The notes under the pieces are model-generated. The model had not been told where the DNA came from, made no database searches, and saw only the letters and a list, made by a program, of their open reading frames with translations. From Pseudocalidococcus azoricus BACA0444 (GTDB lineage: Bacteria > Cyanobacteriota > Cyanobacteriia > Thermosynechococcales > Thermosynechococcaceae), in NCBI RefSeq assembly GCF_031729055.1, contig NZ_JAVMIP010000001.1:310001-374000 (forward strand): a stretch of DNA of 64,000 nt. Direction: 5' to 3'. The position numbers and the translations under genes are program-made. This document shows positions 56,401 to 63,932 of this stretch, piece by piece (positions within the stretch are counted from its first letter, which is position 1; the number at the start of each line of letters is the position of its first letter).

Positions 56401-59352
56401 ATGACTGTCATTGCCCCGCCTTCCCTGAAATCGAAAACGCAACGCTGGCCGCAAGGACTCCTGATTAGCCTGCTGATCCTGGCCATTTTCGGGGTGCTGT
56501 ATTGCGGCTGTCGAGTTGTAGCTGAATCCCTCTGGTTTCAGGAATTGGGCTATTTATCGGTGCTGTGGCGGCGTTGGCTGACTCAATTGAGCTTACTGGG
56601 CCTGGGCCTGGTGGGGGGATTGGTCTTTTTGGGCTTAAACAGTGGCCTGGCCTATCGGTTGCGCGAACAAACGCCCCGCTCTGGAACACGTTATTTAGGT
56701 TTACCAGGACTCTTGCCCTTGAGTTTGGGCCTGGCCCTTGTCACGATTGCCTTGGTTGAGCATACGGTTGTTGTTTCCTTAGCCTTTAATTCCCAGGCCC
56801 AGGCAAGTTTGGCCATTAATCCCCTCCTGCCCCAGTTTGATTGGACTGCGGTGATCACGATTATTGGGGGCTGGTGTCAAAATCCTCTCTATCTCTGTCT
56901 CGTCCTGTTGGCGGGCATCGGCTGTCTTGTCCAACCCTTTTGGGGCTATCGGCTGGTGGCCATTGGGCAAAGCTTGGGCCTGGCCTGGTTAGGGCGCAAT
57001 CATTGGGCCATTGTTCTCCAGGCCTGGCAACGGACAAACTTTAGTCAAATTGATCCCCTGTTTCATCAAGATATTGGCTTTTATATTTTTACTCTACCCT
57101 TTTGGGAATGGGTGCGCTTTGCAATGACGGCCTTGACGATTTCGGCCCTCGCAGGCGTAACACTGATTTATCTTTTAGCTGGGGATAGCCTCAGTTTGGG
57201 ACGGTTTACAGGGTTTAATCGGGCCCAACGGCAGCATATTCAGGCCCTTGCGGGTGGGTTTTGTTTCTGTTTAGCCCTGAGCTTTTGGTTAGAGCGTTAT
57301 AAACTCCTCTATTCGCCGCGGGGTGTCACCTTTGGGGCTAGTTACACGGATATTAAAATTACCCTCCCTCTCTATACCCTGTTTGCGGTTTTTACCTTGG
57401 GGGTGGGGATCATGCTGCTCTGGTCAGCAATCCGGCGGGGCGGGAAAGGGCAAATTCGGCTGGCCCCGGCATCCCCTTGGTTATTGCGTAGTGTAACGGG
57501 CTATGCCTGTTTAATCTTTATCATTGGTCAACTTCTCCCCAACTTAGCCCAGGCCCTGATTGTCCAACCGAACGAACTGGAACGAGAACTGCCCTATATT
57601 CAGCGCACCATTGATTTCACCCGCCAGGCCTATAACTTGGAAACCGTCTATGCCGAACCCTTCCAACCGGAAAACAATCTCACGGCCCCAGTCCTGGCCG
57701 ACAATGCCCCCACGGTGCGGAATATTCGCCTCTGGGATACCCGTCCGCTGCTCGAAACCAATCGCCAACTCCAACAACTGCGCTCCTACTACCGCTTTCC
57801 CGATGCCTTTATTGATCGCTACCAGATCAGCACCCAGACCGACCCCACTGCAAAAAATCCCAACTCCGATCAAGAAATTCGCCAAGTCCTCACCGCCGCC
57901 CGGGAGTTAGATTACACCGCCGTCCCCAGCCAGGCCCAAAGTTGGATCAATGAACATCTGGTGTTTACCCACGGCTATGGCTTTACCATGAGTCCTGTCA
58001 ATGTTGCGGGCGAGGGGGGGCTGCCGAAATACTTTGTCCAAGATATTGTTAGTGGTTCCCAGGGCGGCTTAGTGACGGCCAATCCAGCCATCGCCAATAG
58101 TATTCCCATTGGTTTTCCCCGGATTTATTACGGACAGATTACGGATACCCATGTCCTGGCCCCCTCCAATGTGCCTGAATTGGACTATCCAACGGGGAAT
58201 GACAATGCCTATAACCACTATCAGGGACGAGGAGGCGTTCCAGTGGGGGCATTCTGGCAACGGTTGGTGATGTCTGTCTATTTCCACGACTGGCAACTGT
58301 TGTTAACGCCCAATATCAACCGAGAAACCAAGGCTCTCTTTCGCCGCAACATTATGACGCGAGTGCAAACCTTAGCTCCATTTTTGCGCTTTGATCAGCA
58401 GCCCTATTTAGTCATCGCCGATACCCGCCCCGAGGCTGCCATTGATGTGGAATCCCCCCATGAATCAGAGCCAAATTTCTTGTACTGGGTAATTGATGCC
58501 TATACTGTCAGCCGTTACTATCCCTACTCTGATCCGGGGGAGGAGCCGTTTAACTATATTCGCAATTCCGTCAAGGTGGTCGTGGATGCCTATCATGGTT
58601 CGGTGCGCTTCTATGTCATGGACAATTCCGATCCCTTGATTCAAACCTGGTCTAAAATTTTTCCGAACCTCTTTTATCCCGTTGACCAAATGCCGCCGCG
58701 CCTGGCCGCCCATCTTCGCTATCCGGTGGATCTGTTCCAGGCCCAGTCTCAGAAACTGTTGCGCTATCACATGACCGATCCGGTGGTGTTTTACAGTCAG
58801 GAAGACCAATGGCAAATTCCCCAGGAAATCTATGGTAATGATCCCCAGGCCGTCAAGCCCTATTACCTGATCATGCGGCTACCGAGTGGGAATCAGGAGG
58901 AGTTTATCTTGCTCTATCCGTTTACGCCCCTAAATCGCCCCAATCTGGTGGCCTGGTTAGCGGCTCGCTCAGATCACGATCAATATGGGAAGCTACTCCT
59001 CTATACCTTTCCAAAACAAGAATTGGTCTTTGGCCCCCAACAAGTTGAAGCTCGAATTAACCAAGACCCAACCATTTCCCAGCAAATCTCCCTCTGGAAT
59101 CGGGCTGGCTCCCGTTCATTGCAAGGGAATTTACTGATTATTCCGATTGAACGCTCGTTACTCTACGTCGAACCTCTTTACCTGGAAGCCAGTCAGAATA
59201 GTTTGCCCATCTTAGCGCGGGTGATTCTCATGTTTAATCAACAAATTGTCATGGCAGAAACCTTGGATCAGGGCCTGGAGAAACTCTTTCCTGGCTTTGC
59301 CAACTACAACAATCCAGATCAACTCACCATTAGTAATCGGCCGTCGAAATGA
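56401..59352 (+). CDS. UPF0182 family membrane protein
   Basis: A 983-residue protein of the UPF0182 (DUF2081-like) family. The N-terminal third has about seven membrane helices (LISLLILAIFGVLYCGCRVV, LLGLGLVGGLVFLGLNSG, and so on). The long C-terminal part contains family-typical blocks such as RNIRLWDTRPLLETNRQLQQLRSYYRF and HGYGFTMSPVNVAGEGGLPKYFVQDI, with YSDPGEEPFNYIRNSVKVVVDAYHGSVRFYVMD. The family is widespread in cyanobacteria and actinobacteria, with no established function. A GGTAGGAA motif precedes the ATG. Confidence 0.92.
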   Translation: MTVIAPPSLKSKTQRWPQGLLISLLILAIFGVLYCGCRVVAESLWFQELGYLSVLWRRWLTQLSLLGLGLVGGLVFLGLNSGLAYRLREQTPRSGTRYLGLPGLLPLSLGLALVTIALVEHTVVVSLAFNSQAQASLAINPLLPQFDWTAVITIIGGWCQNPLYLCLVLLAGIGCLVQPFWGYRLVAIGQSLGLAWLGRNHWAIVLQAWQRTNFSQIDPLFHQDIGFYIFTLPFWEWVRFAMTALTISALAGVTLIYLLAGDSLSLGRFTGFNRAQRQHIQALAGGFCFCLALSFWLERYKLLYSPRGVTFGASYTDIKITLPLYTLFAVFTLGVGIMLLWSAIRRGGKGQIRLAPASPWLLRSVTGYACLIFIIGQLLPNLAQALIVQPNELERELPYIQRTIDFTRQAYNLETVYAEPFQPENNLTAPVLADNAPTVRNIRLWDTRPLLETNRQLQQLRSYYRFPDAFIDRYQISTQTDPTAKNPNSDQEIRQVLTAARELDYTAVPSQAQSWINEHLVFTHGYGFTMSPVNVAGEGGLPKYFVQDIVSGSQGGLVTANPAIANSIPIGFPRIYYGQITDTHVLAPSNVPELDYPTGNDNAYNHYQGRGGVPVGAFWQRLVMSVYFHDWQLLLTPNINRETKALFRRNIMTRVQTLAPFLRFDQQPYLVIADTRPEAAIDVESPHESEPNFLYWVIDAYTVSRYYPYSDPGEEPFNYIRNSVKVVVDAYHGSVRFYVMDNSDPLIQTWSKIFPNLFYPVDQMPPRLAAHLRYPVDLFQAQSQKLLRYHMTDPVVFYSQEDQWQIPQEIYGNDPQAVKPYYLIMRLPSGNQEEFILLYPFTPLNRPNLVAWLAARSDHDQYGKLLLYTFPKQELVFGPQQVEARINQDPTISQQISLWNRAGSRSLQGNLLIIPIERSLLYVEPLYLEASQNSLPILARVILMFNQQIVMAETLDQGLEKLFPGFANYNNPDQLTISNRPSK

Positions 59353-59697
59353 CTATATCCCTTGAATTTGCTGTTCCTCGTCATGGTAAAAAGCCTGTTT
59401 GATACCTTTATTGATCATTGCTAAGTTGTAAGAGTCTTGATTGATGTGAAAATCAACACATCTATAGTAAACAGTAATGATTCGTGAGATTAGCGCGGAA
59501 TTATTTGTGTTTGTAAAGTTTTATTTTCACCCTAGGTTCAACGAGAGGGTATTCTTTACTAAAGCCTCTGGTGATCAATTATTCTCACAAATCAAGACAG
59601 ACTGCTATACTAGATTTCGGACTTCAAGAGACTCTATTAGATTTTGGATTTGAGGCTAAAAGAAAATCTTCAAAGTACGCCCTTACAGACAAAAGCC
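59353..59697. other. 345-base intergenic region between UPF0182 and the cassette array
   Basis: AT-rich, with no gene or strong hairpin recognised. It lies just outside the first attC-like site. On the minus strand the sequence would begin with the core TTCGAC, so it may contain the remains of another cassette whose own attC has been lost, or it may simply be chromosomal DNA. Confidence 0.4.
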
Positions 59698-59783
59698 GTC
59701 GAACGGCAAAGTTGTGCGGCGGCAGATAATCTCGGACTCCCACCACCAAACTCTGTTCCGTCCGCACCAACGCATTGTTGGGC
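59698..59783 (-). repeat. attC-like recombination site 1 (86 bases)
   Basis: On the minus strand it opens GCCCAAC and closes GTTCGAC. The stem pairs TTGGTGCGGACGG with CCGCCGCACAA, with two unpaired bases (G and A) on the left arm, the extrahelical bases typical of integron attC sites. The left arm begins eight bases after the toxin gene stop codon (59791). The region between the arms (about 40 bases) is not conserved. Confidence 0.85.
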
Positions 59784-59790
59784 TGCGCTG

Positions 59791-60174
59791 CTACATGACA
59801 TTGACTGAGTAGGCACGGATTGCTGTATCCACTGTCGCAATTGTCAAACCATTTTGTAAAGCTTGACAGATAAGCATTCTGTCAAATGGATCACGATGTA
59901 ATAGTGACAGTTTAGCTAGTTGAACCACACTAATTTCATCAAGGGCAAGACTGGCAATTTGATGTAGATCGCGCTGTTTGGGCAAATACGTTTCGGGATG
60001 CTCTGGCAGAGGTAGCTTGCCCAACTGGTACTTGACAATTGCTTCCCAGACTGAGATTGCGCTCAGATAAACCTCATTGTCTGGATCACGAATTGCATCC
60101 CGAACATCTGTTGGCAACTGGGTATCGCCACTAATGAACCATAGAAAGATGTGGGTATCTAGCAGAATTCTCAT
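59791..60174 (-). CDS. Type II toxin, PIN-domain ribonuclease (VapC-like)
   Basis: A 127-residue PIN domain. The acidic residues D6 (LLDTH), E44 (SVWEAIVK), D95/D98 (HRDPFDRML) and D116 (ATVDTAI) are all present, as in the active-site of VapC-type ribonucleases that cleave tRNA or rRNA. It overlaps the antitoxin gene by four bases (ATGA). It is the last gene of a cassette, eight bases before attC 1. Toxin-antitoxin pairs are a frequent content of chromosomal integron arrays, because they stabilise neighbouring cassettes and carry their own promoter. Confidence 0.92.
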   Translation of the reverse strand: MRILLDTHIFLWFISGDTQLPTDVRDAIRDPDNEVYLSAISVWEAIVKYQLGKLPLPEHPETYLPKQRDLHQIASLALDEISVVQLAKLSLLHRDPFDRMLICQALQNGLTIATVDTAIRAYSVNVM

Positions 60175-60407
60175 TTGCCCTCGAATGCGCTGAGAAGGTC
60201 TTCCGGCAAAGGAGCGTCGAAATCATCTGGAACGGTAAACTCGCCTGCACATAAACCAAATGGTCGCAACTGTTTACTACTAGCAATAGGTCTAAGTTCA
60301 GCGATCGGCTTGTCAGATCGAACAATAACAAGCGTTTCACCTGCCTCTACCTGACGAAGATACTTTAGAGGATCGCGTTGTATTTCATCAACAGTGACAT
60401 TCAACAT
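60171..60407 (-). CDS. Phd/YefM-like antitoxin
   Basis: A 78-residue antitoxin. Its N-terminal part (MLNVTVDEIQRDPLKYLRQVEAGETLVIVRSDKPIAELRPI) follows the Phd/YefM fold, which binds DNA and represses the operon. The C-terminal half (FGLCAGEFTVPDDFDAPLPEDLLSAFEG) is the usual toxin-binding segment that pairs with Sll0205-type PIN toxins. The gene precedes the toxin, overlapping four bases. The short AT-rich gap (60408-60505) upstream should hold its autoregulated promoter. Confidence 0.9.
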   Translation of the reverse strand: MLNVTVDEIQRDPLKYLRQVEAGETLVIVRSDKPIAELRPIASSKQLRPFGLCAGEFTVPDDFDAPLPEDLLSAFEGK

Positions 60408-60505
60408 AAATTACCTCAATACAAATTTTATGAACAGTTCTCCATGCTCTCTTACTTTATGTAGTCAAACTACTGGTTGCACGATTGCAGACCTATAGTT
60501 TTATC

Positions 60506-61645
60506 TCATGTAATTGTGCGCTCAAACATTACTTGAAGCACATCCTTACGTTCAAGGGTTTTACCATCGAGGATGACGGCACGAAACGAATTGTTGATGA
60601 TACGTTTAGTGCCATCATTAACATGAACATGAATTCCCCTTTCCTGCGGGCGATCTGCTGACCACACGATTGCTGGAGTAGATGCCCAGATTTCGTAATC
60701 ACAGCCTGAGTATTTATCTAAGTCCAGATTTAATGCCCTATCTGGTTCCTTATACTGTGTGTTCTTTGCAAATTGGTCATATAAAGGCTTGAGAGGCGTT
60801 GAAACAATATGTCCAGAACTCCAAGTGCTATCACAACCGCAATTACCACAAAAATGTTTTCGATGGGGCTTCCGTGCAAAATCGCCCAGATCCAAATGTG
60901 GATAGCCGCACTGTGAGCAGTTAATGCAGGTCATCTCTCGATTTTCTTCTACAGCACAAACAAACTCGAATGAAGCAGGTGGTGTGATATTAACACGGGT
61001 AATTTCGGCGTTAGCAAACAGTCCCAAATCTTCGTGGTAGAGCAACGAAATAGCTTCAAAGTCAGCGTCTATTAACTTCTTACCTTGTGCTTTGGGACGC
61101 AGATGAACATAAATCTTAGGGGCACGAGATTCAATTGATTTGGTAGACAGCCCTGTTGGAAGTGAGCACCAGATGCCTACCTCAGCATAATCAGCCACAT
61201 TAATTTCCAATGGAGCCAGAGTATAGTTCATTGGTTGGGAGTGGTTAGCACAACGCATCACTCCCGAGGACTTATATGATTCTTGATCAGCTTTAGTTCC
61301 CCAATGCGTTTGGTGAGTCCGACACCACCAACGATCAGCACCGTGCCGAAACTTTCCAGCGTGGACGAAATCGCAAGGTAATAGCGCATCATCACCCGCC
61401 TGTGGAGGAAAATTTCCAAGTATGGATTTAGAGAAAACAGCAATATTTCCAAGTGTGCGCCCAGATGCCCAACAAATCGCGTTAACCTGACTCCAAGAAT
61501 TTTTACCCTCTGGCGCTAAGGGCTGTTCCTCACCGATCCTACTGACAAAAATCTTCTTGGCTGGAGCACCTTCGGGGTATTCCCACTCGCACTCCCATAG
61601 CTCAACCTTATTAGTTGTTTGATTGACTTTGCGCTCAATGAACAT
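60506..61645 (-). CDS. Cassette-borne protein of unknown function with two possible zinc sites
   Basis: The 379-residue product has no domain I recognise. Two clusters of potential metal ligands stand out: C108-x2-H111-x2-H114 with C132-x2-H135, and C240-x2-C243-x2-C246 with H261, H264, C266-x2-C269 and C271, the latter resembling a zinc ribbon (CGNCG). The rest is mixed alpha/beta with no signal peptide or membrane segment. It is the first gene of the cassette that also contains the toxin-antitoxin pair. Homologues in other arrays or near defence genes would be informative. A DNA- or RNA-binding role is possible but not shown. Confidence 0.7.
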   Translation of the reverse strand: MFIERKVNQTTNKVELWECEWEYPEGAPAKKIFVSRIGEEQPLAPEGKNSWSQVNAICWASGRTLGNIAVFSKSILGNFPPQAGDDALLPCDFVHAGKFRHGADRWWCRTHQTHWGTKADQESYKSSGVMRCANHSQPMNYTLAPLEINVADYAEVGIWCSLPTGLSTKSIESRAPKIYVHLRPKAQGKKLIDADFEAISLLYHEDLGLFANAEITRVNITPPASFEFVCAVEENREMTCINCSQCGYPHLDLGDFARKPHRKHFCGNCGCDSTWSSGHIVSTPLKPLYDQFAKNTQYKEPDRALNLDLDKYSGCDYEIWASTPAIVWSADRPQERGIHVHVNDGTKRIINNSFRAVILDGKTLERKDVLQVMFERTIT

Positions 61646-61762
61646 AGGATTCGGTAGCAGCCCAAAATTGATACTCCGCTACCATTGTGACATTTCTAAA
61701 ATCGCGTCGGCTTTGACACTGACAAAAAATTGGATGTACTGCCAACACCGAAAGACTAAGCA

Positions 61763-61849
61763 GCCCAACGGTCGTGTTCAGAGGCGGCTAGCAACCTTAG
61801 CATCACGACCAATATCTCCATACTGTCCGCTGCAACACGGTTGTTCGAC
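61763..61849 (-). repeat. attC-like recombination site 2 (87 bases)
   Basis: On the minus strand it opens GTCGAAC and closes GTTGGGC. The arm CGTGTTGCAGCGGAC pairs with the segment whose complement is CGTGTTCAGAGGC; the unpaired G and A are again on the left arm. It starts 22 bases after the stop codon of the HEPN-like gene (61871). Its closing core, GTTGGGC, is the complement of the opening GCCCAAC of site 1. Confidence 0.85.
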
Positions 61850-61870
61850 TGCGCCAACTACTGCATTTTA

Positions 61871-62809
61871 CTATTTTGGTTGCTCGCCAGTTGTAAGCTC
61901 TGTGAATGTAAATATGCAAATTGATTTCATTAACAATGCCACACTTCTGAAGTCTCTCTGATTCAAGGGATGTCCCTTCTTCTTAGAACTCTTCTGAGAA
62001 AAATGTGATAGGTTGCCACGTATTTGTACAATCAGTTCAATTAGCCCATCAACACTAAAGGCTTTCTTTTCCATCTCCAGAAATTCTTTCAACTCCTCCC
62101 AATTTTCAGAATTTTCTTCATCTTGAAAGAAACGTATTGCTTCTTCAAAAGCCTTTCTAATATGCTCTGACGACTTAAATAGGTTTTCTACCTCTTTATT
62201 TTTTGTTTTACCTTGACCATACAAATCATCTAGATAGAAGTAGAAATTAATGAAGGAACTTGTATATCTTCTTGAGCTAAACTCATTACATCCTTCTCGA
62301 TAAAAGGACATTGGCAAAACTAGATTTCGATGAAGCTGACGATTTTTTATCAAAGATTCCAGCATTTCTGGAGCCATTTGTCGATAGCATTTATTCTCAT
62401 GAGACTCTCGCTGGAAGTCATTTGTTATAAGCCCTAAATCCCTCTCTTCTTGTGGTGTTTCAGCCACCCATACCCTTTTAGGGCTTTCCCAATAGATTTT
62501 TTTGATCCCAAACCAAAAACTACCGAGAGATTCGATATGCTGTGCGAGGTCGATTAGAAAAAATGACAATGATGAATCCCGCAATTTTATTTGAGTAATT
62601 CGACTTTCTATGTCTGAGCTAACTTCAGGTAGAAAGTCTTGGTAATTCTTTACTCTTAAAGCAATATTCAGAGCTTCTACCACTTTACTTTGACCAAGCA
62701 TTACGTCGAGAATAAAGTGCTCAACTTCTAATCTATATGGTTGATGGTAAATAGAATCAGAATCAACTTTGACGGTTATTTGGTACAGCATTAGTCTCGA
62801 ACTTTGCAT
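61871..62809 (-). CDS. Cassette-borne HEPN-like domain protein
   Basis: A 312-residue, lysine/glutamate-rich protein. Near its C-terminus is a helical segment with IRGNLSHF (R264, H269), which matches the R-x4-H motif of HEPN ribonucleases, including ApeA-like ones. A second histidine/lysine-rich stretch (SKKKGHPLNQRDFRS) follows. The N-terminal 200 residues are strand-rich and unassigned. HEPN proteins often act in phage defence or as toxins. This is the sole gene of its cassette; an alternative start is six codons later (MLYQITV). Confidence 0.72.
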   Translation of the reverse strand: MQSSRLMLYQITVKVDSDSIYHQPYRLEVEHFILDVMLGQSKVVEALNIALRVKNYQDFLPEVSSDIESRITQIKLRDSSLSFFLIDLAQHIESLGSFWFGIKKIYWESPKRVWVAETPQEERDLGLITNDFQRESHENKCYRQMAPEMLESLIKNRQLHRNLVLPMSFYREGCNEFSSRRYTSSFINFYFYLDDLYGQGKTKNKEVENLFKSSEHIRKAFEEAIRFFQDEENSENWEELKEFLEMEKKAFSVDGLIELIVQIRGNLSHFSQKSSKKKGHPLNQRDFRSVALLMKSICIFTFTELTTGEQPK

Positions 62810-63040
62810 GTATTCTTCATATATTTTAACCAGGGCTATTTCATTCTGCTAGTTCTGCTAATTCTACTAGCCAATGAGGAATCTGAAAACCAAGCAACAA
62901 AAGGAGTCTTAGATTGGGTCTTAATCAATCTCGTGAGAATGAAACAGCCCTGATATTTTAACGCTCCGGCAAAAACAGCTTGGTAGTGATCGCATCTCAC
63001 AGATAGCTTTTCGGATGCACCCCGACAGGTAACTTAAGCG

Positions 63041-63126
63041 GTCGAACGGCAATGGTCAGCGGCGGTGAAAAAAATAGGCTGTAAACGAGAGATCTTCATA
63101 CCGTCCGCTGCACCAACGTGTTAGGC
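63041..63126 (-). repeat. attC-like recombination site 3 (86 bases)
   Basis: On the minus strand it opens GCCTAAC and closes GTTCGAC. The arm GGTGCAGCGGACGGT pairs with ACCGCCGCTGACC; two bases (G after GGT, A after CGG) are left unpaired. This is the clearest of the four. It lies 80 bases after the stop codon of the gene at 63206. Its closing core GTTCGAC is the complement of the opening core of site 2. Confidence 0.88.
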
Positions 63127-63205
63127 ATGGCAAAGCTGGACTGGGCAAACTGTGATTCACAAAGAGGAAACTTACCAACCTTCACCAAAAAACGCAACAT
63201 GGCAT

Positions 63206-63832
63206 CTAATCGTTGTTCAAAATATAGTTGCATAATAATTCACATATCTCTTCATTCCACCCGAAAACTGATCCTGATACTCTAATGTCAAAGATTCCAA
63301 CACCGACCGACAAATACAACTGATGCTCAATACTACTTAGGGATGGGATTGCTAAACTTTGCCAGTCTCTAATCTTTTGAATGTAATGAGAAGGAAGACG
63401 ATCAATAATTAGAGCCAAATCCCAAAAATGAGATGAATCAAAACTTTCATTTACATATGCTCGAAAAGCTTTTCCCAAAAACCTTGCTTTGCCTAGTGAA
63501 TCTAAGCGATCTATTAGTAGCATAAGATTATCACCAACTTTTCCTCTAAATTCTTTATCTCTTTCTAGATTCGCAAGCATTCTCTTTCGACGTTCAGCAG
63601 GAATATCTTGAATCTCGTTTAAGAAATAGATAAGCTTTTTGGTTAGCAAGAAATCTCTGACAGTTACTCCGGTTTTCCACAACCCAGTAATGATATTAAT
63701 TACAGGTAAATCTTTGAGAAATCCATCTTGAAGAAATGAATCTAGAGCAACTTCGGCGATCTCAGAACTGAGATCACTAAGTTCAGACTCAGCAAGTGTC
63801 TCTGTAAGGGAGTCTCCCAATTGATCTGACAT
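63206..63832 (-). CDS. Cassette-borne conserved protein with a hydrophobic segment
   Basis: A 208-residue product from the ATG at 63832 (GAGGAT 6-11 bases upstream). A GTG four codons earlier opens the frame. The N-terminus has acidic residues, followed by a hydrophobic stretch (LPVINIITGLWKTGVTV) and then a helical region (NEIQDIPAERRKRMLANLERDKEFRGKVGDNLMLLIDRLDSLGKA, in part). The arrangement resembles a widespread unnamed bacterial family found near mobile elements and defence genes, but I cannot assign a function. It is the sole gene of its cassette. Confidence 0.7.
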   Translation of the reverse strand: MSDQLGDSLTETLAESELSDLSSEIAEVALDSFLQDGFLKDLPVINIITGLWKTGVTVRDFLLTKKLIYFLNEIQDIPAERRKRMLANLERDKEFRGKVGDNLMLLIDRLDSLGKARFLGKAFRAYVNESFDSSHFWDLALIIDRLPSHYIQKIRDWQSLAIPSLSSIEHQLYLSVGVGIFDIRVSGSVFGWNEEICELLCNYILNND

Positions 63833-63932
63833 CTTTATCCTCACTCGTCAAAAAGTATGAAGCTTAATGTCTAAAGCTCGATCGCCCCACGAACAAACCT
63901 TGCATTGAAAAAACAATAGCTTTAGCTCTTGG

